Positions 8,705 through 18,173 of a DNA stretch of 64,000 nucleotides are shown piece by piece. The translations under genes were made by a program, and so were the position numbers. The notes beneath the pieces were generated by a model. The model worked only from the letters and a program-made list of their open reading frames with translations, was not told the DNA's origin and searched no databases. This DNA is from an uncultured Prevotellaceae bacterium (lineage in GTDB: Bacteria; Bacteroidota; Bacteroidia; Bacteroidales; Bacteroidaceae): contig OMZS01000026.1 in NCBI GenBank assembly GCA_900315565.1, positions 1-64,000 of the forward strand, read 5' to 3'. Each line of letters opens with the position of its first letter. Within the stretch, counting starts at the first letter, position 1.

Positions 8705-11700
8705 TTAGAATTTAAATTTCAGAATGTCCTTGCCCGTGCTGAGCACATACACGTCGTGCTGCTTCAAAGGCACAAAAATGCTCTCAGCTGTTGAAGGTTC
8801 GCTATAGATAGTTATGCCAGAGGAGTTGAACACACGCACCTGAAGGGCTTTGCCCTCGCTGTCGTGCCCGGTAGAGAGGCCGCTGATGCGCACGCCGCCA
8901 TCCTCGTTGGTGATGCGCACGTTGATACGTGCTTTCTGCTCTTCGAAGCGAATGGGGTTGATGTCAGTGGGGTTGTCGCTGGGCTGCAGAATCACATAGT
9001 GGATGTTGTCCGTGTAGCTCGAGTTATTGACCAGCGGGCTCTGGCCAGCTGCATGCTTGGTGTCGTAGATGTGAGCCGAGAGATAAGCCTCGGTGGTCTC
9101 CAGAACACCTGCTGCACGGATAACGGCATAAGCCTTGCTCACACCTCCAAAATTACGGAAGTCTGAAGCATGTACGCTCACGATGGAGCCGTCGCTCAGA
9201 GGCACAGGGTAAGCCGGATGTGCATAGACACCCACACGCACCTCATGGTCTGGACTAAGTCCGCGCGACGAGCGGTCTGTCAGCTCTACGGTAAAGATAT
9301 TGACACCATCTTCGATGCCCTGCCCAATGAGACGCATCTCGATGTTCTCCATGCCAACGCGGCGCGGTGGAGTCATCTGAAGCTGTCGCATCAAGCTGTG
9401 CCCCTTGCGGCGGGCATGCATTTTGGCACGGAACACATTGTCGTAATCGACAAGAACCTGTGTAGAGAGATAACCGTCGAAGTTGTCGAGCGGGTATTCA
9501 ACCACAAACTCACGCTTACTCATAGGTGCAACATAAGAGTTGTCGATGGAGTATTCATTTCCGTTAAGAGTGACGGTTGCATGGTTGATGGGCGATGTTC
9601 CGGTATTGATTACGGTGATGTTCACAGGCATGGTACTTCCACCAAGAAGCGACGACCGCGAGAAGCTGACTTCGTAGCGGAAACTGTTGGTGAAGAAGCG
9701 CTCACTCTGCATGATGACAGCCTCATCGGTCTCTGGATCGGAAAGCGAATAGACCACCTTAATATGCTGGTCGTTGAGGAATCCGTCGAAATCCATCATA
9801 TACAACTCGTCGGTTTCTGCTCCGAGTGTCAGGGGTGCTGTAATACGCATGGTGGGATCGAGAGCAATGCGCGATGCGTTGAGCATCATGCGCGTCTTGC
9901 CAGTGTCCTTCGATGTACCTTCAACGCCGTGGGCTGTGTTGTTCATTTCTGTCCAAAGCACAGCAAAGTCGTTGACATTGCTGGCGGAGCGGTCACAAAC
10001 AATTTTCACCAATTCGGGAGTACAGAAGTTTGCACCCAGGTCGTTGCCGGCCATGCCGTTGCCCTGTCCATTCATGTTAAGCGTCTTGACGTAGATGTCG
10101 CGCAGGGTGTCGTTCTTAGCATAGAGCATAGCGATGACAGCATGCTCGCCCACACGGTTCATGAAGAATCGCATTGGCTGGATATTCTCGCTGGCACGTG
10201 TCACCACTTTTGTTGTCAGAGGCACCGATGCGTAACTGAAGTGGCGTGTGCGCTTTTCCGGGTCGAGAACATTCTCGGTGATGTTGGATCCAACGAGCAC
10301 AGTGTCGTTGCGCATCATGAGGTCGTACTGGGCAATCGTGTGAGTGGCATCGAGTTTTTGTAATGCTATAGGCGCACTCCACAATTTTCCGTTGTAGATG
10401 GAAAGCATCAGGCTGCCGTCGAGATACGTGTTATAGTACTCGTTGTCTTCCACGTTGGCCGTATTAAGCTTCTTGATTTCTCCGTGCTGCCATACACAGG
10501 CGGCATGTCCGTCGTCCTGAATGGTGACGATGGGCTTGGCATCCACCTTACCGGGGTTATGGGCAATGACCATATTTTTCCACTCTCCACCCTCGGTGCG
10601 CAGGTTGGCCATGATGCGCTGCTGGGCGCCCAGGTTGGTGGCAGTCTCTACTTCATCGTCTGTGTTCAGCTCGCTGTCGGAAACCCGACGAGTCATTTCC
10701 TCATAGACCACAATCTCGTGCTTGCCACGCTTTGAACGCATGTGGCTCGAAGCCCTCAGCCCACTGTTAGAGAGCGAGGTGGTTTTGCCTGTTTCAGTGT
10801 TGAGCAGAGCCACGCGGTCGTCGTTGTAGTCTGTGGTATTGGCATTGTCGTTATACACAATGGTGTTTTCGTCGATGTAGTGCGGATTGGCATTGCTGGC
10901 CACATCGGTGACGACGGGTGTGCCAAAGTCAGTATCCTCAGGAGTCTGAATGGCCTTACGGATGCGGGCTGAGTGGCGCGAGAAGCGCGGAGCCTTCATC
11001 AGTCCGAAGTTATTAGGCTCTGGGGTCCAAAGGGCGTTGCCCTGAAGTTCCTGGTTGGCAGTTTCGAAGAATGCATTCTTGGCACTTGGGTTTGCCTTTG
11101 GTGCCCAGTAGGGGTATTTTTCGTGGAAGGGATTGCGGTTGTCTGAGTCTGGGAAGAGAATTCTGCTGCCCAAATGCACCTCGGCACGTGCCTGTCCGCT
11201 AATAATGCACGAGCGGATGAAAGCGTAAGCCTCGAGTATGCCGATTCCCATCACAATACCTCCAAAGTCGTGGTGGCTGCGGTAATCGGTTCCGTATCCG
11301 AAACCTGCTGCAACTTTGATACCGGCGCGCACGCCAGCACCCAGATGCAAGAACGGGTTGGGGGGTGTGTGAAGCTCGATGGCGGCTCCTGTCTTCATTT
11401 TTCCTGTCAAGGTGACGAGGAATCCCCAGCCATCCACATCGTAGCCCACTTCCTGTGCAGCCCAGTTCTTCACAGAGAAGTCGAGGTCAAAGCCTGCCTG
11501 AAATACTGCGGTGGCCGAAATGAGTTTGAGTTTGCTGAGATACTTGCTAATCCATTTTCCAGGTGTGCCAAGCTTGCCGGCAACAACATCAATATAGTTA
11601 GGAATGCCAAGTCCGTAGGAGTAGAAAATTTTACCTCCGCCTTCAGATATAACGAAATTGGGGTTGGCATCTTCCTTCTTGTTGCCATCTTTGTCAAAGT

Positions 11701-13912
11701 TCTTTTTCACAAATCCCAGAAATCCGGAAATACCGAAGTTGAAGCCGAAGCTATGACCAGGCTTAGGAATGGCAAAGATGTCGTCGATTTCCTTGTAAAT
11801 CCAACCGTCGAGTTTGGCGGCACTACCGTCGCTCACGATTGAACCGTCAATGCCGTGCCATTTTTCGGTGTCGTTGGGATCATCGCCTTCCTGCATGTTC
11901 TCTTTTTTGAACTTGTCCCAGGTGGCCAGTTCCTTCTGCTCTTTTCGCAGGTCGCTGTATTCTTCGAGCGGTGCATTGTGAGTATAGTTCAATGACGCTT
12001 TGAACATCAGACACTTCTTCAATATGCTAAGATACCAAGAAAAGTTCAATTTCAAACTGTGTGGAGAATCAGGACCAAGGTCAGGTCCCCAGCTGTAGTT
12101 CGAGGGTATGCCTATATCGTAGTTAGCGTCAGCATCGGCACCGCCCGCTTTGAGGGGGTCTTTTTCACAGAGTCCTACGATGGTCTTATTGACAATCTCG
12201 TCGTTGGTTTCTTCAGAAGCTTCCTTGCGGTCGAAGTGAACGCGATGGAACATGGGAAGTCCTTCGTAAGTGCTGTTTGCAGCCTCAAGATGGAGGCGAC
12301 ACTCCTGATTGAGGGGCATCTCTGTCAAATCGTAGTTCACATCATAGTAGTCGTAGGTGAAAATGGGAATAATAACGGGAGCAGTTGTACTGGAAGCCGT
12401 GTGATATCGTTCCAGTTCTTTCCAGGTTTTCGAATCGTAGGCCACCAGTTCGGGCTGCTGGATGTTCTGTCCCTGACCTTTGTTCTTCGAGAAGGTCATC
12501 ACCAGCTGCGCATATTTGTCTATCACCCGCCCTCTCATCAGTTTCGGGGCTTCTTGTCCGGCATTAGCGTCGAAGAAAAGGGTTGTAGTGGCTGGCTGTC
12601 CCGAGAGGTCAACGTCCTCAAAGTCGCATAGGGCGTGGTCTTCACCCCGATACACCACCACTTTCTTCGTGTCGCGCAAGTTGTAGAAGTGCTGGTTGCT
12701 GATGGCAAAGTCGGCATATTTGGCGTTGCCCGGCATCATCATGATTTCGGCAGTGCAACGCTCCTCATCAACGATGCCGGAGATGGGGTCGTAAGCACCT
12801 GGATATTTGTAAATAGAGGGGAAGAAGCCTTGGGCCAGTATCTCTATATAGACGGGATTGCCCATGGTAATCACCTTGTGGGCCTCGCGGCTCTGGTCGT
12901 AACCGTCGTATTTCACCTGGTTGTTAGGCATGTAGTTGCCATTGGCATCAACGCGTGCCACATTGATTTTCTCAATCTGGGAGATGGGCAGGCCGTTGGA
13001 GCGGCGCAGCTTCACGTAGAGCGTGTCGAAACTCTCAAACAGCCCTGTGCCTATCCAGTTGAAGTTCACCAGCTCGCGGTTGGCATGGCGGTCCAGATGG
13101 AAAGTGGGTGAGAGCGTGAGAAAGTTAAAGTCGGGATCAGTGCTTACACCAGGGTGCAGGCGTCTCTTGTCTATTCGCAGTTTCTTTTTCTTCCCACTGT
13201 TGTCAGCTGCACCCGTGGTGAGGAACACATCTGTGAGTTCTTTTCCGTCGGGCACGTAGAAACTCTGGAAATTGTTTTTCTGCAGTTTCAACGTGATGGT
13301 GTCCTCTTTCAGCAGTCCATCATCACCTGAGTAGCTGAGCACATAGTCCATGTTATAAGCCTCGCCGTCGGCCTGACGCTTGGAATCGAGCTGGAACACA
13401 TAAAGGTTATCGTCGTTCCAGTCGCGAACGTGGTATTGGAAAGTGAGAGTGTCGGCTTTCTCACCGATTTTCCAAACACGAATCTTGACAGGAGCCTCCT
13501 GCAACGGCATATTGGCATAAAAATAGCGGCTCACTGTAATGTTGAGCACTTTGCCGTTGCCGTCGGTGGCCTCTACGCCGTAAGCATCGTTGTTCTCGCC
13601 GCCATCGTTAATACGGAAGCAGAGCAGCGAGTGGTCGCGCATCTTCCAGAAAGATTTCTGGTGGGTGAGGTTCTTCATTTCGGGCGAATCGAACATACGC
13701 ATAATGGAGTTCACCTCAGCGGTATTTGTATAAACATCGCCATGGGGCTGCACTTCGCGCCATTCGAGCGTGGTTGATTCTTCTATTTTGCTAAAATCCT
13801 TCACATCTGAAATGTTGTTGGCAAAATACAGTTTGAAGTTCTGCGCCCGGCAGACTGTCGATAGGCAGAGCAACATGAAGAACAGCAGTAATGGGGTCGG
13901 TTTCCTATTCAT
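8705..13912 (-). CDS. Giant secreted protein of unknown function
   Basis: A 1735-residue exported protein with a clean signal peptide (MNRKPTPLLLFFMLLCLSTV, then CRAQ). I do not recognise the family. The middle has glycine/aromatic-rich stretches, and residues about 1030-1400 alternate short strands with 'DDGHAACVW'-like turns that suggest a beta-propeller. A segment near residue 1430 (MPVNITVINTGTSPINHATV) resembles a CARDB-type adhesion fold. The C-terminus (LQVRVFNSSGITIYSEP...LSTGKDILKFKF) looks like a type IX secretion sorting tail. It is the middle gene of three in one direction, between a small acidic protein and the GLUG/LRR giant, so the two giants may act together at the surface. 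Function unknown. Confidence 0.7.
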   Translation of the reverse strand: MNRKPTPLLLFFMLLCLSTVCRAQNFKLYFANNISDVKDFSKIEESTTLEWREVQPHGDVYTNTAEVNSIMRMFDSPEMKNLTHQKSFWKMRDHSLLCFRINDGGENNDAYGVEATDGNGKVLNITVSRYFYANMPLQEAPVKIRVWKIGEKADTLTFQYHVRDWNDDNLYVFQLDSKRQADGEAYNMDYVLSYSGDDGLLKEDTITLKLQKNNFQSFYVPDGKELTDVFLTTGAADNSGKKKKLRIDKRRLHPGVSTDPDFNFLTLSPTFHLDRHANRELVNFNWIGTGLFESFDTLYVKLRRSNGLPISQIEKINVARVDANGNYMPNNQVKYDGYDQSREAHKVITMGNPVYIEILAQGFFPSIYKYPGAYDPISGIVDEERCTAEIMMMPGNAKYADFAISNQHFYNLRDTKKVVVYRGEDHALCDFEDVDLSGQPATTTLFFDANAGQEAPKLMRGRVIDKYAQLVMTFSKNKGQGQNIQQPELVAYDSKTWKELERYHTASSTTAPVIIPIFTYDYYDVNYDLTEMPLNQECRLHLEAANSTYEGLPMFHRVHFDRKEASEETNDEIVNKTIVGLCEKDPLKAGGADADANYDIGIPSNYSWGPDLGPDSPHSLKLNFSWYLSILKKCLMFKASLNYTHNAPLEEYSDLRKEQKELATWDKFKKENMQEGDDPNDTEKWHGIDGSIVSDGSAAKLDGWIYKEIDDIFAIPKPGHSFGFNFGISGFLGFVKKNFDKDGNKKEDANPNFVISEGGGKIFYSYGLGIPNYIDVVAGKLGTPGKWISKYLSKLKLISATAVFQAGFDLDFSVKNWAAQEVGYDVDGWGFLVTLTGKMKTGAAIELHTPPNPFLHLGAGVRAGIKVAAGFGYGTDYRSHHDFGGIVMGIGILEAYAFIRSCIISGQARAEVHLGSRILFPDSDNRNPFHEKYPYWAPKANPSAKNAFFETANQELQGNALWTPEPNNFGLMKAPRFSRHSARIRKAIQTPEDTDFGTPVVTDVASNANPHYIDENTIVYNDNANTTDYNDDRVALLNTETGKTTSLSNSGLRASSHMRSKRGKHEIVVYEEMTRRVSDSELNTDDEVETATNLGAQQRIMANLRTEGGEWKNMVIAHNPGKVDAKPIVTIQDDGHAACVWQHGEIKKLNTANVEDNEYYNTYLDGSLMLSIYNGKLWSAPIALQKLDATHTIAQYDLMMRNDTVLVGSNITENVLDPEKRTRHFSYASVPLTTKVVTRASENIQPMRFFMNRVGEHAVIAMLYAKNDTLRDIYVKTLNMNGQGNGMAGNDLGANFCTPELVKIVCDRSASNVNDFAVLWTEMNNTAHGVEGTSKDTGKTRMMLNASRIALDPTMRITAPLTLGAETDELYMMDFDGFLNDQHIKVVYSLSDPETDEAVIMQSERFFTNSFRYEVSFSRSSLLGGSTMPVNITVINTGTSPINHATVTLNGNEYSIDNSYVAPMSKREFVVEYPLDNFDGYLSTQVLVDYDNVFRAKMHARRKGHSLMRQLQMTPPRRVGMENIEMRLIGQGIEDGVNIFTVELTDRSSRGLSPDHEVRVGVYAHPAYPVPLSDGSIVSVHASDFRNFGGVSKAYAVIRAAGVLETTEAYLSAHIYDTKHAAGQSPLVNNSSYTDNIHYVILQPSDNPTDINPIRFEEQKARINVRITNEDGGVRISGLSTGHDSEGKALQVRVFNSSGITIYSEPSTAESIFVPLKQHDVYVLSTGKDILKFKF

Positions 13913-13976
13913 GATGTTTGAATTCTATTTAAATGCATTATTGTCTAAACTAAATTTCAAGAGAGAAGCAATGACA

Positions 13977-14168
13977 TCAGTCATCCCACAATGAATGCTG
14001 ACGAGGATAGTTGCCATCGTCGTAATCGGCTTCACGCGCAAAAACATCCTCCGTAGGATCATGAGGATCAAAAGGTGTCGGTTCAGTGGGACTGCCATCC
14101 TGCATCAGGCATTCGCCCTCTATGGCCTTGACCTTCATTTGTGGTATTAGGTAGATCTTCTTATTCAT
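13977..14168 (-). CDS. Small acidic protein of a common Prevotella type
   Basis: A 63-residue protein starting MNKKIYLIPQMKVKAIEGEC, then a proline/aspartate-rich tail. I chose the ATG at 14166-14168: the frame extends 17 residues upstream, but the segment from MNKK is the one that resembles many small Prevotella proteins which begin with K-K-x-Y-x-x-P and carry an early acidic/Cys turn. There is no signal peptide. It lies 64 bases before the two giant secreted genes in the same direction. A leader or accessory role is possible; the function is unknown. Confidence 0.5.
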   Translation of the reverse strand: MNKKIYLIPQMKVKAIEGECLMQDGSPTEPTPFDPHDPTEDVFAREADYDDGNYPRQHSLWDD

Positions 14169-14287
14169 TTGAATTTCAATCTGTTGAAAATAATTATAGA
14201 AAAATAAACACAATAACAATTACGTTTGCAAATATAAAGAATTCTTTCTTCTCAACATTACTTATTTATGTTAAAAAAAACGTAGTT

Positions 14288-14350
14288 TGTTCGGACAAAA
14301 GCTGTTTTTTCGGACAAATAGCCAATTTCGGATTATTTTTTGTCCGAAAA
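14288..14350. repeat. TTCGGACAAA repeats and hairpin at the M20 gene end
   Basis: TTTTCGGACAAA (14307-14318) pairs with TTTGTCCGAAAA (14339-14350), and a third TTCGGACAAAA copy lies at about 14290-14300. The inner arm overlaps the M20 stop region. It may act as a terminator for the M20 gene, although no T-run follows on the minus strand. Confidence 0.35.
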
Positions 14351-15445
14351 GAGTCCGTCAAACAACTGCACATAAGTGCTGATAGCGTTGGCTATTTCGC
14401 TCACACGAATAAACTCGTTGGCAGAATGTGAGCGTGCGCTTTCGCCTGGCCCGAGTTTCATTGAGGGGAAGGACATCACCGACTGGTCGCTGAGCGTGGG
14501 CGAGCCAAATGGGGTCATGCCCATTTGCAGGCAACGTTGCACAAGCGGATGCTCCACTGGAATGGACGATGAATGCAGGCGGAACGAGCGTGCATGCAGC
14601 TCACTGCGCACATGTTGCTGCAGAAACTCGAAAACGTCCTCGTTGCGATAATGCTCATTGGTGCGCACATCAATGGTGAAGCGGCACTCGTCAGGCACCA
14701 CATTATGCTGAGTGCCAGCATTGAGCACAGTAACCGTCATTTTCGTGGGACCCAGCAGCTGACTCACTTTTTCAAAACGGTAGTCGCGCAGCCACACGAG
14801 GTCATCGAGAGCCTCGTAAATAGCATTCACGCCTTCGTTGCGGGCAGCGTGGCCACTTTGCCCATGGGCAACGCCGTCGATTACCATCAGGCCTTTTTCG
14901 GCTATGGCGGGCTGCATGCCCGTAGGCTCTCCAACAATGGCCACATCTATCTTTGGCAACAGCGGCAGGGCGCGCACAATGCCTTCGCTGCCAGTCACTT
15001 CCTCCTCGGCTGAAGCCAAATATATCAGGTTGTACTTTGAACATTGAACATTGAGCTTTGAACTATGAACTTTGAACTCTTTGAACTCCTTTGTAATAAT
15101 GCGGAACACTTGCAGCAGACTCACCAGTCCGCCGCCGCAGTCATTGCTGCCAAGGCCGTAAAGGGTATCGCCTTCAAGACAAGGCTCGTAGGGGTTGCGT
15201 GTCCAGGTGCTCACGGGGCGCACCGTGTCGAGATGGGCATTCAGCAGCACTGTGGGCAGTGTGGCATCGTAGTGTGGGTTGATGGCCCATACGTTGTTAG
15301 CCTCACGACAAACTTGGAATCCATAACTCTCAATGGTGCGCTGCATAATGTCAGCCGCGCCTTGCTCGTTGCGGCTTGTACGCGGCGTAGCGATGAGCCA
15401 GCGCAACAGTTCTACCGCGTCGTTGACATAAGACGATATTTCCAT
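14333..15445 (-). CDS. M20 family metallo-hydrolase, ArgE/DapE type
   Basis: A two-zinc amide hydrolase of the acetylornithine deacetylase / succinyl-diaminopimelate desuccinylase group; in Bacteroidales the relative is usually assigned to removal of the N-acyl group in arginine synthesis. Metal ligands are visible in LLNAHLDTV and GLGSNDCGGG, and the catalytic glutamates in LASAEEEVTGSEG. I chose the start MEISSYVNDAVELL (ATG at 15443-15445), 14 bases after the EnvC-like gene stop; the upstream open frame overlaps that gene. Oddity: residues around 120-140 (EFKEFKVHSSKLNVQCSKYN) are encoded by a short heptanucleotide repeat and look like an insertion just before the LIYLASAEEE strand. The exact substrate is not certain. 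Confidence 0.8.
   Translation of the reverse strand: MEISSYVNDAVELLRWLIATPRTSRNEQGAADIMQRTIESYGFQVCREANNVWAINPHYDATLPTVLLNAHLDTVRPVSTWTRNPYEPCLEGDTLYGLGSNDCGGGLVSLLQVFRIITKEFKEFKVHSSKLNVQCSKYNLIYLASAEEEVTGSEGIVRALPLLPKIDVAIVGEPTGMQPAIAEKGLMVIDGVAHGQSGHAARNEGVNAIYEALDDLVWLRDYRFEKVSQLLGPTKMTVTVLNAGTQHNVVPDECRFTIDVRTNEHYRNEDVFEFLQQHVRSELHARSFRLHSSSIPVEHPLVQRCLQMGMTPFGSPTLSDQSVMSFPSMKLGPGESARSHSANEFIRVSEIANAISTYVQLFDGLFSDKK
15034..15091. repeat. Heptanucleotide repeat inside the M20 gene
   Basis: Plus-strand units of the GAACATT/GAACTTT kind run through 15034-15091. They are translated in the M20 hydrolase as HSSKLNVQCSK. The same repeat type lies inside the GH78 gene at 33381-33430. Confidence 0.75.
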
Positions 15446-15459
15446 GATACTCTTGATTG

Positions 15460-17139
15460 TTATCTTCCCAGCCACGACTCGGGGTTGAGTTTGGCTGTTT
15501 CGCGCCTGAGCTGAAATTGCAGCATATTGTCGGAAGCCAAGGGACCAAGCACCTGTCGTGTGCTCACTTTCTGTCCTTTGCTTACGCTGACAGAACGCAA
15601 ATTGCAATACACAGAGATGTAGCTTCCGTGACGCACCATGACTACCCATGTACCGCCAAAGCCGAAGATTCCGCTCACCTCACCGTCGAATACGGCACGA
15701 GCCTGTGCGCCAGCTTGCCCGAGAATATGAATGCCTTTGTTGTCGAGACGCACGTTGTGAAGACCCTCCACGTTGTATTGTCCAAAGTGGCTCACAATGC
15801 GGTATCCACCGGTGATGGGCATGGGCAGCCGTCCCTTGTTGCTGGCAAAATTGCCGCTCAACCGACGGTCTTCACTGGAGAATTTCAGCGATTCCTCGCG
15901 TTCGTTTCTGGCAGTTTCCATTTCGCGCTGGTGCCGTTCGTTCTCTACTCTAGCCTTGCGTTCAGCTGCCAGACGTGCAGCCTCGGCCTCGCGTGCTTTC
16001 TGCTCTGCTCGTGCCTTGGCAGCAGCATCGCGGCGGGCAGCCTTACGAGCCTCTGCCTTGGCCTTGGCCTCAGCTTTGCGAGCCTCTTCTATGCGACGTG
16101 CGTTCTCTTTGGCGGCTGCTTCGGCCTCGGCTTTTTTGCGAGCCAGCTCCTCTGCCCGTTTCTTTCGGGCAGCTTCCTCTTCAGCAGCTTTCTTGCGTGC
16201 CTCGGCCTCGGCACGGGCACGTGCCTTTGCTACTTCCTCGGCTATCAGACGGTCGATTTCAGCATTGAGGGCCGCGTCTTTTTTCTGCTGCTCGTCGATC
16301 ACGGCCTGAATGGTTTTCTGTTGCTTCTGCAACGATGTCACCACCTTCTGCTGTTCCTCCTGTTGTGTGGTGAGCTGGGCTTGTTCTTTCTTACCTTTAT
16401 TCAGCAGCGAGTGCTTCTGACCTTTGACCGCCTGCAGTTGTTTGTGCTTCTCGTCAATCTGCTGTTGCTTGGCTTTCACCATTTCGCCTTGCGCTTTCTG
16501 GTAGGAGGCATAATCGCGCACGAAACGCAGTCGGCGGTGCATCTGTGTAAGGTTCTTGGCACTGAAGATGAACATCATCTGGTCTTGAATGGTGCGATGG
16601 CGTGCCATGTACCGCATGCTTCTCACATATTTTGCCTTACGCTCCTTAAGTTGTTCTTCGAGGGTTTTCAACTGGGCCTGTAGCAGACTGATGTTGCCGT
16701 CTATATGGCGGATGTCACTCTGAATAGTGTCGATGGTTCGCTGCCTGTTGCCTATTTCGGTATTGATGACTTGTAGGTCCTGCAGACGTTTTTTTACATC
16801 GGCGCGGTTGGCACTGAGCAGTTGCTGCTGCTCCTTGATTTTCTTCTGAATGGCGGCACGCTGGTTTTGCAGCCCCTTAATGTTTTCATTGGTATATTCG
16901 GGTGCCTTGCCCTTGGCATTTTTCGCCTTGCTCTTGGTGCGCTGGGTGTTGGATGCTGCTTTTGCTTTGGCGGCCTGCGTGGTTTTTGTCTTGGCCTTGG
17001 TGGTTGTTGTTTGTTTCTTTACCGGAGACTTTGTCACACGTGTTGTCTGCGCTTTCGGTTTTTGAGCGCTTTTCTTTCGCTGCGCTGTAACCGGAAGCAT
17101 CAGAAAGATGATGAGTAGCAGAACGACTGACTTTTTCAT
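15460..17139 (-). CDS. EnvC-like coiled-coil protein with inactive LytM domain
   Basis: A secreted peptidoglycan-hydrolase activator of the EnvC/M23 type, 559 residues. A signal peptide (MKKSVVLLLIIFLMLPVTAQ) is followed by a Lys/Ala/Thr-rich linker to about residue 85, coiled coil at about 85-270, a very Ala/Lys/Glu-rich coiled stretch at about 285-410, and a C-terminal LytM domain from about 435. The zinc ligands of active M23 peptidases are absent: where G-x-D is expected the sequence has NKGIHILG, and where HxH is expected it has LQFQLRRE. It therefore probably regulates amidases in cell separation rather than cutting peptidoglycan. It follows the DUF4292 gene by 36 bases, part of a dut-TPR-DUF4292-EnvC series. 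Confidence 0.82.
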   Translation of the reverse strand: MKKSVVLLLIIFLMLPVTAQRKKSAQKPKAQTTRVTKSPVKKQTTTTKAKTKTTQAAKAKAASNTQRTKSKAKNAKGKAPEYTNENIKGLQNQRAAIQKKIKEQQQLLSANRADVKKRLQDLQVINTEIGNRQRTIDTIQSDIRHIDGNISLLQAQLKTLEEQLKERKAKYVRSMRYMARHRTIQDQMMFIFSAKNLTQMHRRLRFVRDYASYQKAQGEMVKAKQQQIDEKHKQLQAVKGQKHSLLNKGKKEQAQLTTQQEEQQKVVTSLQKQQKTIQAVIDEQQKKDAALNAEIDRLIAEEVAKARARAEAEARKKAAEEEAARKKRAEELARKKAEAEAAAKENARRIEEARKAEAKAKAEARKAARRDAAAKARAEQKAREAEAARLAAERKARVENERHQREMETARNEREESLKFSSEDRRLSGNFASNKGRLPMPITGGYRIVSHFGQYNVEGLHNVRLDNKGIHILGQAGAQARAVFDGEVSGIFGFGGTWVVMVRHGSYISVYCNLRSVSVSKGQKVSTRQVLGPLASDNMLQFQLRRETAKLNPESWLGR

Positions 17140-17175
17140 TACAATATCGGTGTTTCTCTTTCCTACAAACTGCTT

Positions 17176-18102
17176 TTACAAGCTCATAACCCTTTTGAGT
17201 ACATTTTCAACGCTCACCTCCTCGTATTTCTTGCTCAGAGAGGTGCGCAATTCCCAGTCGCTATCGGTGTTCACGTTGTTCATGTTGATGTTCACATTCA
17301 GTTTTTTTGCTCCTCCCTTCAGGGCTGTTGTATTAGCATCGATAGTCAGCTGTGAGGGGAACTGTTTTACGCCCAGTTGCACAAAGTTGTCGTAGTTAAC
17401 CACCACCTTGGTGCTGCCACTTTGCTTGCTTGAGTAGTCAATGGTGGTTTTCTCTATCTGGCCTGTCTTGCTGTTGGTTTGCCAGAGGTAGCTCATGTTG
17501 CCTTTCTTCAGTCTGACGGGTGTTGAGGCAGTGTTGGCAAGATCGGTCTCAAGTTGTTTCAGCGAGTTTTGGTCAATGCGGTCGGCCCCTGGCACAAAGA
17601 GCTGATTCCAAAACAGTGCCTGCAGTGAACTGAAGGTTAATCCGTTACGCTTGAGGAAATCCAGTTGGTTATAGTTGCCCTTGCAGTACTCTTTGTGTAT
17701 GCGGTCAACAATCAACACGTAGTCTTTAGTAAACTCAAGCCGTGCAGCCTCTGTTCCCAGCAGAGGAATCTGTACTTGTATACGGATTACGTCATCCTTG
17801 TGCATTCGCAACACACCGGGCAGTGTAATCTCTTTACTTCCCGTTTGTACCTTAAGCTTGATTTTTGAGTTGATGAAGTCGGAATAGACGGCATTGTCGG
17901 CTACCATTTGTAGAAAACGTGCTTTCTGCATTTCCAAGGAGTTAAGGGCGTTGTCAGTGCCCACTTTTTGTTGTGTTTCGGTTTTATGAGCGTTCTTACC
18001 GTCTTTCACCAGGGATTTTTTTGAACCGCACGAGTTGATGGCTATCATCAGAAAGGCAGCCACTGCCCATGTTGCTATGTTTGTTGCTTTTTTCATTTTC
18101 AA
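17176..18102 (-). CDS. DUF4292 outer-membrane lipoprotein
   Basis: A 308-residue lipoprotein: hydrophobic start and lipobox-like INSC at about residues 23-26 (MIAINSCGSKKS). The body is mostly beta strand, with segments such as NSKIKLKVQTGSKEITLPGV and DDVIRIQVQIPLLGTEAAR. These fit the DUF4292 family, which has a LolA/LolB-like fold and lies beside EnvC-like genes in Bacteroidetes. It lies between the TPR lipoprotein and the EnvC-like gene, all on the minus strand. A role in envelope assembly or lipoprotein handling is inferred from fold and context only. No truncation is seen. Confidence 0.75.
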   Translation of the reverse strand: MKMKKATNIATWAVAAFLMIAINSCGSKKSLVKDGKNAHKTETQQKVGTDNALNSLEMQKARFLQMVADNAVYSDFINSKIKLKVQTGSKEITLPGVLRMHKDDVIRIQVQIPLLGTEAARLEFTKDYVLIVDRIHKEYCKGNYNQLDFLKRNGLTFSSLQALFWNQLFVPGADRIDQNSLKQLETDLANTASTPVRLKKGNMSYLWQTNSKTGQIEKTTIDYSSKQSGSTKVVVNYDNFVQLGVKQFPSQLTIDANTTALKGGAKKLNVNINMNNVNTDSDWELRTSLSKKYEEVSVENVLKRVMSL

Positions 18103-18173
18103 AATGTATTATTATAATGTTTCTATAATTTGTATTCGTTTACTAAGTTCGTGGTTAGTTCAGGAGTTGCGCC

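Noticed and set aside
9170-10363. 397-residue open frame opposite the giant secreted gene
   Set aside because: Antisense to a gene with signal peptide and sorting tail; composition is Val/His-rich shadow of the real frame and it has no family likeness.
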